A DNA stretch of 49,821 nt from NCBI GenBank assembly GCA_032718475.1, contig JAUCBJ010003596.1, positions 1 through 49,821 of the forward strand, in the 5' to 3' direction. A program made the translations under genes and the position numbers. Within the stretch, counting starts at the first letter, position 1, and each line of letters opens with the position of its first letter. This DNA is from Nemertoderma westbladi. Lineage: Eukaryota; Xenacoelomorpha; Nemertodermatida; Nemertodermatidae. Below the pieces are notes generated by a model, which was given only the letters and a program-made list of their open reading frames with translations, had not been told where the DNA came from and did no database searches. Below, piece by piece: positions 11,301 through 22,432 of the stretch.

Positions 11301-14300
11301 CACCCGTCCAGTGTAGTATAGTGAAATGTAGTGCCCTTCAGGATTGCACCCGCCCAGTGTAGTATAGTGAAATGTAGTGCCCTTCAGGATTGCACCCGCC
11401 CAGTGTAGTATAGTGCCCTTCAGGATTGCACCCGCCCAGTGTAGTATAGTGAAATGTAGTGCCCTTCAGGATTGCACCCGCCCAGTGTAGTATAGTGCCC
11501 TTCAGGATTGCACCCGCCCAGTGTAGTATAGTGAAATGTAGTGCCCTTCAGGATTGCACCCGTCCAGTGTAGTATAGTGCCCTTCAGGATTGCACCCGTC
11601 CAGTGTAGTATAGTGAAATGTAGTGCCCTTCAGGATTGCACCCGTCCAGTGTAGTATAGTGCCCTTCAGGATTGCACCTGTCCAGTGTAGTATAGTGAAA
11701 TGTAGTGACCTTCAGGATTGCACCCGCCCAGTGTAGTATAGTGAAATGTAGTGCCCTTCAGGATTGCACCCGTCCAGTGTAGTATAGTGCCCTTCAGGAT
11801 TGCACCTGTCCAGTGTAGTATAGTGAAATGTAGTGCCCTTCAGGATTGCACCCGTCCAGTGTAGTATAGTGACCTTCAGGATTGCACCCGCCCAGTGTAG
11901 TATAGTGAAATGTAGTGCCCTTCAGGATTGCACCCGTCCAGTGTAGTATAATGCCCTTCAGGATTGCACCCGCCCAGTGTAGTATAGTGAAATGTAGTGC
12001 CCTTCAGGATTGCACCCGTCCAGTGTAGTATAGTGCCCTTCAGGATTGCACCCGTCCAGTGTAGTATAGTGAAATGTAGTGCCCTTCAGGATTGCACCCG
12101 TCCAGTGTAGTATAGTGCCCTTCAGGATTGCACCCGCCCAGTGTAGTATAGTGAAATATAGTGCCCTTCAGGATTGCACCCGTCTAGTGTAGTGTAGTGC
12201 CCTTCAGGATTGCACCCGTCCAGTGTAGTATAGTGCCCTTCAGGATTGCATCCGTCCAGTGTAGTATAGTGCCCTTCAGGATTGCACCCGCCCAGTGTAG
12301 TATAGTGAAATGTAGTGCCCTTCAGGATTGCACCCGCCCAGTGTAGTATAGTGAAATATAGTGCCCTTCAGGATTGCACCCGTCTAGTGTAGTGTAGTGC
12401 CCTTCAGGATTGCACCCGTCCAGTGTAGTATAGTGCCCTTCAGGATTGCATCCGTCCAGTGTAGTATAGTGCCCTTCAGGATTGCACCCGCCCAGTGTAG
12501 TATAGTGAAATGTAGTGCCCTTCAGGATTGCACCCGCCCAGTGTAGTATAGTGCCCTTCAGGATTGCACTCGTCCAGTGTAGTATAGTGCCCTTCAGGAT
12601 TGCACCCGCCCAGTGTAGTATAGTGCCCTTCAGGATTGCACCCGCCCAGTGTAGTATAGTGCCCTTCAGGATTGCACCCGTCCAGTGTAGTATAGTGCCC
12701 TTCAGGATTGCACCCGCCCAGTGTAGTATAGTGCCCTTCAGGATTGCACCCGTCCAGTGTAGTATAGTGCCCTTCAGGATTGCACCCTCCCAGTGTAGTA
12801 TAGTGAAATGTAGTGCCCTTCAGGATTGCACCCGTCCAGTGTAGTATAGTGCCCTTCAGGATTGCACCCGCCCAGTGTAGTATAGTGCCCTTCAGGATTG
12901 CACTCGTCCAGTGTAGTATAGTGAAATGTAGTGCCCTTCAGGATTGCACCCGTCCAGTGTAGTATAGTGAAATGTAGTGCCCTTCAGGATTGCACCCGTC
13001 CAGTGTAGTATAGTGCCCTTCAGGATTGCACCCGTCCAGTGTAGTATAGTGAAATGTAGTGCCCTTCAGGATTGCACCCGTCCAGTGTAGTATAGTGCCC
13101 TTCAGGATTGCACCCGTCCAGTGTAGTATAGTGCCCTTCAGGATTGCACCCGTCCAGTGTAGTATAGTGAAATGTAGTGCCCTTCAGGATTGCACCCGTC
13201 CAGTGTAGTATAGTGCCCTTCAGGATTGCACCCGTCCAGTGTAGTATAGTGAAATGTAGTGCCCTTCAGGATTGCACCCGTCCAGTGTAGTATAGTGCCC
13301 TTCAGGATTGCACCCGTCCAGTGTAGTATAGTGAAATGTAGTGACCTTCAGGATTGCACCCGTCCAGTGTACTATAGTGCCCTTCAGGATTGCATCCGTC
13401 CAGTGTAGTATAGTGAAATGTAGTGCCCTTCAGGATTGCACCCGTCCAGTGTACTATAGTGCCCTTCAGGATTGCACCCGTCCAGTGTAGTATAGTGCCC
13501 TTCAGGATTGCATCCGTCCAGTGTAGTATAGTGAAATGTAGTGCCCTTCAGGATTGAACCCGTCCAGTGTAGTATACTGAAATGTAGTGCCCTTCAGGAT
13601 TGCACCCTCCCAGTGTAGTATAGTGCCCTTCAGGATTGCACCCGTCCAGTGTAGTATAGTGAAATGTAGTGCCCTTCAGGATTGCACCTGTCCAGTGTAG
13701 TATAGTGAAATGTAGTGCCCTTCAGGATTGAACCCGTCCAGTGTAGTATACTGAAATGTAGTGCCCTTCAGGATTGCACCCGCCCAGTGTAGTATAGTGC
13801 CCTTCAGGATTGCACCCGTCCAGTGTAGTATAGTGAAATGTAGTGCCCTTCAGGATTGAACCCGTCCAGTGTAGTATAGTGCCCTACAGGATTGCACCCG
13901 TCCAGTGTAGTATAGTGCCCTTCAGGATTGCACCCGTCCAGTGTAGTATGGTGAAATGTAGTGCCCTTCAGGATTGAACCCGTCCAGTGTAGTATACTGA
14001 AATGTAGTGCCCTTCAGGATTAAACCCGTCCAGTGTAGTATAGTGAAATGTAGTGCCCTTCAGGATTGCACCCGTCCAGTGTAGTATACTGAAATGTAGT
14101 GCCCTTCAGGATTGCACCCGTCCAGTGTAGTATAGTGAAATGTAGTGCCCTTCAGGATTGAACCCGTCCAGTGTAGTATAGTGCCCTACAGGATTGCACC
14201 CGTCCAGTGTAGTATAGTGCCCTTCAGGATTGCACCCGTCCAGTGTAGTATGGTGAAATGTAGTGCCCTTCAGGATTGCACCCGTCCAGTGTAGTATACT

Positions 14301-15346
14301 GAAATGTAGTGCCCTTCAGGATTGCACCCGTCCAGTGTAGTATAGTGCCCTTCAGGATTGCACCCGTCCAGTGTAGTATAGTGAAATGTAGTGCCCTTCA
14401 GGATTGCATCCGTCCAGTGTAGTATAGTGCCCTTCAGGATTGCACCCGCCCAGTGTAGTATAGTGAAATATAGTGCCCTTCAGGATTGCACCCGTCCAGT
14501 GTAGTATAGTGCCCTTCAGGATTGCACCCGTCCAGTGTAGTTTAGTGAAATGTAGTGCCCTTCAGGATTGCACCCGTCCAGTGTAGTATAGTGCCCTTCA
14601 GGATTGCACCCGTCCAGTGTAGTATAGTGCCCTTCAGGATTGCACCCGTCCAGTGTAGTATAGTGAAATGTAGTGCCCTTCAGGATTGCACCCGTCCAGT
14701 GTAGTATAGTTAAATGTAGTGCCCTTCAGGATTGCACCCGTCCAGTGTAGTATAGTGCCCTTCAGGATTGCACCCGTCCAGTGTAGTATAGTGAAATGTA
14801 GTGCCCTTCAGGATTGCACCCGTCCAGTGTAGTATAATGCCCTTCAGGATTGCACCCGTCCAGTGTAGTATAGTGAAATGTAGTGCCCTTCAGGATTGCA
14901 CCCGTCCAGTGTAGTATACTGAAATGTAGTGCCCTTCAGGATTGCACCCTCCCAGTGTAGTATAGTGAAATGTAGTGCCCTTCAGGATTGCATCCGTCCA
15001 GTGTAGTATAGTGAAATGTAGTGCCCTTCAGGATTGCACCCGCCCAGTGTAGTATAGTGCCCTTCAGGATTGCACCCGCCCAGTGTAGTATAGTGAAATG
15101 TAGTGCCCTTCAGGATTGCACCCGTCCAGTGTAGTATAGTGCCCTTCAGGATTGCACCCGCCCAGTGTAGTATAGTGAAATGTAGTGCCCTTCAGGATTG
15201 CACCCGTCCAGTGTAGTATAGTGCCCTTCAGGATTGCACCCGTCCAGTGTAGTATAGTTAAATGTAGTGCCCTTCAGGATTGCACCCGTCCAGTGTAGTA
15301 TAGTGCCCTTCAGGATTGCACCCGTCCAGTGTAGTATAGTGAAATA
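8313..15346. repeat. 7-kb minisatellite of mixed 36-bp and 46-bp units
   Basis: There are two unit types. The short one (36 bp) runs GTGCCCTTCAGGATTGCACC, then CGTCC or CGCCC, then AGTGTAGTATA. The long one (46 bp) is the same preceded by GTGAAATGTA. They are interspersed irregularly through about 7,030 bp (roughly 170 units), with recurrent substitutions (CTCCC, CATCC, TACTG, AATGCCC). Where several 36-bp units follow one another, a frame stays open (for example 12,515-12,844), but this is a repeat artefact. The array lies upstream of the CD164-like gene and ends abruptly at a GTGAAATA half unit before a LINE fragment. Confidence 0.97.
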
Positions 15347-15423
15347 TGCGAAACGTATTTTAATGACTAACGATTAATCGCATTTCGTTTAATTATTAAG
15401 GTCAGCGCATATTATACGATTGA

Positions 15424-16893
15424 TTGAAATACGATTGTCTCAAATACGATAACAAATACTGTACGATAGATATGTCCTGTATCAATGGAAATCAAATTAT
15501 CAAACAAAGAATCCCGTTGCTACAAGGAGTTCGACAGGGTGGAGTCCTATCAGCTGTACTATTTAACTTCTACCTACGCGACCTTATCATCATAGATCTT
15601 GGCAATAGCAAACTAGGAATACATATGAACGATGAATCATACTGCGTTATAAGTTATGCCGATGACATATTTCTCCTCGCTAATATACAATCAGACCTGA
15701 AAGACATGATGCAAATCTGTAACAATTACTTTGCACTACATAACCTAACAGTCAACCTTAAGAAGTCACATTATCTACATATTACGACAAAAGGGACTAC
15801 AGACACCAACGGATGCATTTATCTAGAAGGACTCAGTCTACCAGCAACTGCAAAATGCTCGTACATGGGACTACCACTACCGGCAACCTCAAACAACCTA
15901 AAGTTACACTTTATAACTAAAATATGGACCTCCGTCAGCCGAATAAATAATAGAGGCTTCGCAGTAGACAATGTACCACTGCCAGTGACGTCAAAAATCT
16001 GGAACTTAGTGTGCATACCGTCTATCTTATATGGATGCTCAATCCTGAGTATAAAGATATATCAATCCAACTAAGGAAAGCGATAAGAGGACTAGCTAGA
16101 ACCGGCAACTACATTTCAAACGAAGTTTTGCTTAATCTCTTCGATATTACAGATCCAGTCAAACATATAAACCTTGAGAGATGCCGCTTCATATATAATA
16201 CCCTCAACAGCCCAAATCATAAGATCCAATATTTATACCATAATGTACTCTTTAAGCATGTCTCAGGATACAGGAACTGTATAGCTTTTCAAAACTATCA
16301 ACTGAATGCCTGGGATGAAGGCCTACCCGCACTGACGTCAATAGCGACTCATCGCTATAATATTAAGCAATTAATACGTAATCACAAAAAACCTGATCCA
16401 ATGTCAACTAAAGGCCAATATCAGTATTATTATATCTCGAACATTCTTCAAAAGTACACTATTCCTCACTCAATCCGTCACAGTGTGCTACTAGATATGT
16501 TTGCGCACATAACCTCCTAGCAAGCGTCTCTCTACGAAACCCACCCCTACATCTTACCCACGGAATACGGATTTACTATATCTTAAATTGCAATTACTGG
16601 ATTGGGATATACAATTAGTTCTATTTTTAGTTTTCATTGGACTTGCAATTGGTAAAATATTGTGTAAATTCTATCTTATAATTACGACAACCCGCTATTT
16701 TTCACTATACACTTGAGCAAATAGTTATAATTTATATTATATCGTAAATACTTTTTGAACCACAGTATTCAGATTCAGTATGCACTTTACCCATACCTCT
16801 CTACTGGTGGTATTCTACTCGATGAAACTTATGTAATAACATTTTACTTAATTAATTAAAGCCACCGGGGCGACTAATGCCGGATGATGAAAT
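15424..16893 (+). pseudogene. 5'-truncated LINE reverse transcriptase fragment
   Basis: From about 15,424 the frame encodes the second half of a non-LTR reverse transcriptase. Visible are GVRQGGVLSAVLFNFYL (motif B region, residues 35-51), the catalytic SYADD (residues 77-81) and LTVNLKKSHY (motif D region). The frame closes at 16,074 and continues in another frame (16,011-16,520), so one frameshift lies near 16,055. The second part is the usual C-terminal region after the thumb. Palm motifs before GVRQGG and the endonuclease are absent. After the stop, non-coding sequence runs to GCCGGATGATGAAATGAAATC (about 16,878-16,898), which looks like a LINE 3' tail; I place the end near 16,893. It is a dead copy. 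Confidence 0.82.
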
Positions 16894-17693
16894 GAAATCA
16901 TACTTATACAAAATGTACTTCTCCGTAAAAATATGTTTGAATTATCAAGTCTAATATTAGGCCTAATAAAATTACTCCAGGGCTGATCAACAATGGGTAA
17001 ATTATACTTCTTATACTAATTTGCACTTCGTAGTAACATTTGAGACAATTTATTGAAAAGCATTGGCCTAATTAATTATATTATATGTTATATATATATT
17101 ATAAGTATTGCCAGAGTGGTGCGGTATAGTCGAGGAAATTTTACAAACCCACCACCGCGAAATTAAATTGAATGAATTTAAATATATACAGTAGGGGCTA
17201 CGGTAAAAAATATAACTTAAATAGACAAAATTCTAATTGCGAAATATAATTATTATTCTTGAATGCCAATAATATACTGTGTGGGGCGATTGAGGTTACC
17301 CAATTTCATGAAGAAGTCCTATGGAACACAATAAACGGAACATCTGTGCCGTGAAACATTGCCATTGCTTGGCTGCTTCAGTCCCTTTATGTGCTAAACT
17401 GCGCTGATCATAGAAATCTGCCCATAAATTGCACTGGTGTTCATTGTCAGTTATGTGATTGGCTAATAAAATTAGCAGTCGTATAGAGAGTGAATTATTG
17501 TGGCTGTGTTGCTTTGGGCAAAGCAAGATATCATTTAGGAAGGGCAGCTGTCACATTTTATCTGGTCGGGAAATATGTACAGTTTGTTCTGTTTCGACCG
17601 CTAAGTCTACATTACGCAATAAACCAACGCGTTTACACTACAGCCACCACAGAGAACAAAGTTTAATATGGATTCAAATCTCAGAACCACCAA
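16894..17693. other. Intergenic sequence without supported gene
   Basis: AT-rich in the first half, more complex from 17,280 on. Short open frames on both strands (17,296-17,526 minus; 17,459 onward plus) have no recognisable motif. I see nothing definite. Confidence 0.4.
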
Positions 17694-17750
17694 ACGGACG
17701 GACGGACGGACGGACGGACGGACGGACGGACGGACGGACGGACGGACGGA
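17694..17750. repeat. (ACGG)n microsatellite
   Basis: About 14 uninterrupted copies of ACGG. On the minus strand it reads (TCCG)n and lies about 130 nt past the stop codon of the split LINE, just after CCCCGAACGGGGGTG. It may be the tail or 3' boundary of that LINE. Confidence 0.95.
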
Positions 17751-17876
17751 CACCCCCGTTCGGGGTAAATAAGCACAATAAAATAAAGTTAGACATTATA
17801 TGTGGACATATTTATACTGTCCAACCCTTCACCATATACTGTAGTTAGTAATGAGATAAAAGGAGCGTGTGAGCAG

Positions 17877-18206
17877 CTATAGTTGGGCGAGAGTAGCGAG
17901 TGGGGGGCAGGATGGGCATACGAGTACGTGATATCGGTCCTTGGAAGAATGGTTGCAGTAGCGACAGCAACACGAGCCAGATAGGTCATGGAATGGGCGG
18001 CGGTCAGTGCAAAGGAGGTGGTGAAATCCGTGAGCTGTAGCGCGAGTTATGACGTGTCTGTTTCGTTGACCAGGTCGGCGCCACGACGGGTTGTTGAATG
18101 CCGGCCCTCGCGTGTATTGTTCGGAAACGAAATTCTGTTCACGTTCCCTCCGGAATGCGTTATAATTATTTAAGACATCTTGTCTGAGTACTGAAGCTGG
18201 TGAATC
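17877..18206 (-). pseudogene. Split LINE ORF, C-terminal segment
   Basis: On the minus strand, from the target-duplication GATTC at 18,206-18,202, the frame runs without a stop for about 109 codons to TAG at 17,877-17,879. Near its end it encodes a Cys/His cluster (CRYCNHSSKDRYHVLVCP, pattern C-x2-C-x8-H-x3-C), typical of the C-terminal zinc motif of several LINE clades. It continues the reverse transcriptase frame interrupted at 32,126. Skipping the 13.9-kb LTR element and one GATTC copy joins the two parts in frame. This proves the LTR element inserted into a LINE ORF that had no stop codon in its RT and C-terminal regions. Confidence 0.88.
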
Positions 18207-19443
18207 TGTTCGCGCTTTTGAAGACCTTTAGCAGTTTAACCTGCCAAAATTTATATGTCTTTTAGTTAATTAACACACCTTTAGCATACGACAATATTTT
18301 ATGCTAATACGCAAAACATTAGCCGAAGCCAGCCCATGCGCGATCATTCACCCGATGGATCTACACCCGGGAGGCTGAATTCGGATGCTTAGATTTTATT
18401 ATTGCAGTGTAAGGTTGCAGTGTAAACCTATTGTATTATTCGATAGATCACTAATATGTAATTTCTGACAGATATTATTAACTTTCGGGAAATATTAACA
18501 GTTCCTTTAGGACGTGGCGCTCTATCTATTTAAACAGAGCTAGGACTTATACTAAACGCAACGATAAGGCTTATGATTAAAGTATAAGTCGCATTCTTTA
18601 GGAAATGCTTTGTTACCAGTCACATCACACTCACAATCATGCACACTATTCTGCCGACCGTCAGTATATTTGATCACACATAAAGAGAACAGCAATTGAC
18701 TCAGGTAGTGTCTACTAAATAACATTAGATTCAATACACACCACATTGATATAAATCGCAATTGTTATATATAGCCCGCCTCTCTAACCTGTAGTGTATC
18801 AAGAAAATTGGGAATTTTGGGTGATTTATCCGTATTCTCCAAAGAGCAATATTTCCATCAACAAATAGATACAATTAATAACTGACGGTAAATAACAGTA
18901 CAAACAATATGATTAGTGCAGTTGAATTAAGTGAGGTAACACCGCCGCCGGTAACAGTTATACTTTCTATAATCTAAGCAGTTTTACTAGAGTTCTTCCC
19001 AAAAAGCCGGTGTTTCTGGCTTAGACAGCAATAACAACAAAGTATCAAGAAAAAACAGTAAGACTGAACACTCTCCTTATGATCGGCTGAAAAGCTACAC
19101 GTCGACAGGAAAAATCGCTCTGATTGGCTCAAGCCAAACAAAGAACCGTACATCCAATGGCTGTTTCCATGTCAGCAACCAGCTGTTAGATGTCGTAATA
19201 TGAATCATCACGGCTAAGCTGTGAAAGGTAATTAATGCATTACAGGTTTTTTGCCTTACCATGTCCGCCAAAACACGTATATAGCAGAATTACTTTTATG
19301 TCCGTTAAAACACCTGTAAAGGTACCTTGCGGGCGAGGGGAATATATATACAGTCAGAGAACCTTTTTTAGAGTATTCCAGCGCCTGGGGGAAACTGGAT
19401 TGCGAAGCAAAGGGGCCAGTTATATCCCACAGAAGCTTTTACA
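18207..19443 (-). repeat. 3' LTR of the BEL/Pao element
   Basis: Starts TGTTCGCGCTTTTG and ends AGAAGCTTTTACA on the plus strand. It has the same length as the other LTR, and every stretch I compared was identical. The preceding internal sequence (minus strand) ends in CTGGGAGCGG, a short purine-rich tract that could be the polypurine primer. Confidence 0.95.
18395..18400 (-). terminator. Poly(A) signal AATAAA in the 3' LTR
   Basis: Minus-strand AATAAA (within AATAATAAAA), about 190 nt before the LTR end and about 370 nt downstream of the TATA box. That spacing suits the R region of an LTR. The same motif is at 31,077-31,082 in the 5' LTR. Confidence 0.5.
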
Positions 19444-19521
19444 CCGCTCCCAGAAAATGGGATTTAAGTCTATAAAATATACAAAATCACAGTTTCTCAA
19501 ATACGAAAATACTCTAAACAG

Positions 19522-20810
19522 TTAGTCTTTCATGCGCGGACGGCGTTTACGCAGTTTTTTAAAGCTAGCCAGAGTCTTTTTCTCTTTGGGGCGAGCCACT
19601 TTACAAGGAGGGCTATAACTCCTGGGTGAAGGGTGCAACATGATTGCATCAGAGGGTATAGGATTATGGTCGGTGTATCCGCCAGTCGAAGTGCCGAGTT
19701 GATTGACATCAACGTCGGGGGAGAGGGGTCTAACGGCTTTGAGAGCTCGTTTCAAGACAGCCGCTCTTACGGGTCCTTTACGAGTGGTCTGAATGAGGGC
19801 CGTGGGTGGACCATAGGCAGTTAGAAACTTCCTTGGTTTAATGGTTCTTTCCAACTCGCGTTCGCGGGCTCGGTACTCGTAAGGCCGTCGATATACTTCC
19901 TGTAACTCGATATGCGTGATTTCTGTTCGACAGAAGCGAATAGATAAGGATGGAACGCATAAATTCCTTCGTAAGCGCGTCCAGGATAATAGCGATGGCG
20001 CGAATCACGATGTAAATCAGCGTTCGCTTCCCAAGCTCTAATGTAACGTAGTGTGATCATTTCATCTACGCTTTCCAAATCGCGATTAAAAGGGCAATCG
20101 AAACTGGCGTGTCCCTTTAGTGGACAGTGGTGACATTGAGTCATAAATTGGGGGCAAACCGCAAAAATATGCAAATTATTAAATCTGCAATACGCTCAAT
20201 AAATTTCCATCGCCGGTTGTTCGTGGAAATAGGAACAGCGGACGTTTGTGTCTATGGGCGTAACATGGTCTCTCGATGCGCATAACCGACAACGTTGCCG
20301 AGAAACATAGTTGGCATGGCGATAATCGTACGCAGTGAGACACTGTGGACCTTGATACCATTCTAGGATGTAATCGTTATCGCTGTTCCGAGCGCGATAG
20401 GCTGAATCTCCTCAGATTCTAGACATATTGGTTCGTCTTCCCAGTCTGTTACGAATAGAATTTTCGTGATCTATTCTCGGTTTATCGTTACGACGCCGCT
20501 GGGTATGATATTTAAATAGAACCATTTCCCTTTCGGTGTCTACATCGTCCGTATCATGTAAATCGATAGGATGGCCGCTGGTTAAGAAGTCCATATACGT
20601 ACCATTGCGATTCGTATAGCGAGCGGTGAATTTTCTATAGTCCAATTCACGCGTAAGTTGTTCCTGGGACATCGGCGGTTCGATATAACGACCATCGTCC
20701 TCCGTAATAGTCGGATCGGCTTCACCGCGTATCAAGCTATCCACAAACGCTTGTAAAGGTAGAGTATATCGCTCTCTAATACCAAGGTCATCTTCTATCA
20801 ATTCCGTCAT
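19522..20810 (-). pseudogene. Extra 3' ORF region of the LTR element, with Cys/His motifs and two in-frame TGA codons
   Basis: Starts MTELIEDDLGIRER at 20,810. One minus-strand frame continues to 19,821 except for two TGA codons (20,412-20,414 and 20,196-20,198); a frame change near 19,945 then leads into a basic C-terminus ending RKRRPRMKD at 19,522. Between the two TGAs the frame encodes RCRLCASRDH and NVRC. After the second it encodes CHHCPLKGHASFDC, a canonical C-x2-C-x4-H-x4-C zinc knuckle. If read through, the product would be about 430 residues with an acidic N-terminus, nucleic-acid-binding Cys/His motifs and an Arg/Lys-rich tail. I do not recognise the family. It sits where BEL/Pao elements normally have pol or an additional ORF. 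TGG-to-TGA changes (Trp codons) or real recoding could explain the stops; decay is the simplest explanation. Confidence 0.55.
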
Positions 20811-22432
20811 ATCTGCTATCTGAGTTTGTTAATATCAATATAAGTTAATATTTTAGGCCAGCGGGCGTCGCTGCCTACTAGGCTTTTTGCCCCCGGACAG
20901 TGGGTTTCTCAGCGCCGATGTACCGCTGTCGCAGTGTTTACGCCAACATGTAGCACAGCACGACAACGATAACCGGCACAAGTCCCACCACTGTCCGTCC
21001 CAAAGGCTTGAATCCACTTGAGGTTATCTCGGTAGAGTTAAGGCTATTTTACAATTGCGATTAGCTACTGTAAACACACTTTAGTAGTAACATTCACCTA
21101 TAAACGCACAAATTCCATACAATCATTACTTACTGCACACATGCATACCATTTGTCCGTTAGTCAGTGTCTTCCAGAATGTCACGTATTTACTATGTATC
21201 CTTGGATACTAATAGTGCGCTATGTATACTCTTATGCTACGCAATGGGGCAAGCTTTTTATTGTTCTTTTAACTTGCTTCTAATTCTAGCGTGGGTGTTG
21301 CCATGGTGACATTATGGAAAACTAGCGGTAGAATTAGGGCAATCCTCATGCATACAGATCTGGGATGTTATTTAATAGTAATTCTTTAATTGTCAATATC
21401 CTCTTTATGCATGATTTTATAAATTTTATCGGCTATTGACTATATGTTGGAGATTCTCGCGCTCTAGTACACTCAATATGAATCTCCGCTCCCATGATCT
21501 ATTAATTACTGGAATTTTGGGAATGTTGTAAATTGCACAAAATGGCAATTTATGAAATTCATTCGAATATGAATTTAAATTTATTCCCGTGAATTTTATT
21601 ATTTGATATTAAATTGACATAAATTTTATTCCAGAGCATATCTGGGGACTCAGGATCCTTAATTCTGTAAATAGTCCTTCTAAGAATATCGGTAAATACT
21701 GCGATATCTTAATTGACTAGAAATTTTAAAGGATCGGGATTTTACAGATTTTAACAAATATTAAATTAATATTTAGGATGGGCACCAATTTATTCCAGAA
21801 CTTGTCTGGGGACGTTAACCACTGATTCTAGAATTTGTCTTTCAAGTATATCGGTGGGTGCCACGATATCTTAATCGACTAGAATTACAGAAGGTCAAAA
21901 GTTTAACAGATTTATTTGCGATTTACGCTACTGTTAGAGGGACCTCACGCTACTATATGTATTATTTGTTATAAGGTAGAAGAGCAATATCGCACGAAGC
22001 AATGTCAGTGTGAAGAGGCAAGTCGTTTCCAAGGTCTACCCAGAGCTTGGTTTAGCCGAGACACGAGGATCTAAACTTTGCATTCCTAATACTCTGCCTA
22101 CCAATAATACTTAAATATAGTAGTGGCTTTATTGTACTTTAATAAGTACGGACATGTCATCTTACTATAGTCTCGCATTTATAATATAATACGGACAGTA
22201 AGGAAAGAGAAAAATAATTATTTCTTGCCGTCGCACTAAATATATTATAAGTAATTAAGTACGTAATAAACACTAATATATTGCACTAATTTACTAAATA
22301 ATCGCTAAAATAACATTCTACTAAATAAAATTAAAGAAAACGATTATAATAAAATTACGTAATAATACATACATAAATATAAAATAAAAACAAATATAAA
22401 ATGATATAGTCACACACCCACTCCATATGTTA
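20811..22432. other. Spacer inside the LTR element, with a short membrane-helix frame and a divergent direct repeat
   Basis: No long ORF. On the minus strand, 21,048-20,938 is open and encodes Ser/Thr-rich residues followed by GLVPVIVVVLCYMLA and a stop, a possible C-terminal membrane anchor. It could be a last exon of a degenerate surface-protein ORF, but this is weak. Between 21,618 and 21,920 a segment of about 130 bp occurs twice with clear divergence. Shared landmarks are TTATTCCAGA followed by TCTGGGGAC, GATATCTTAAT followed by GACTAGAA, and ACAGATTT. The remainder is AT-rich. Confidence 0.45.

Noticed and set aside
12515-12844. Forward frame with a 12-residue period in the 7-kb minisatellite
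   Set aside because: It exists only where consecutive 36-bp units preserve frame; the 46-bp units break it.
8313-15346. Possible CRISPR-like regular array
   Set aside because: Units are contiguous tandem copies of near-identical sequence, without unique spacers, in a eukaryotic genome.
17459-17848. Frame containing a (GRTD)n peptide
   Set aside because: Generated by the (ACGG)n microsatellite; flanks are not coding-like.
18552-18761. 69-codon minus frame occurring identically in both LTRs (also 31,234-31,443)
   Set aside because: It lies downstream of the LTR TATA box in the predicted transcript leader or tail. No domain is seen, and identity merely reflects LTR identity.
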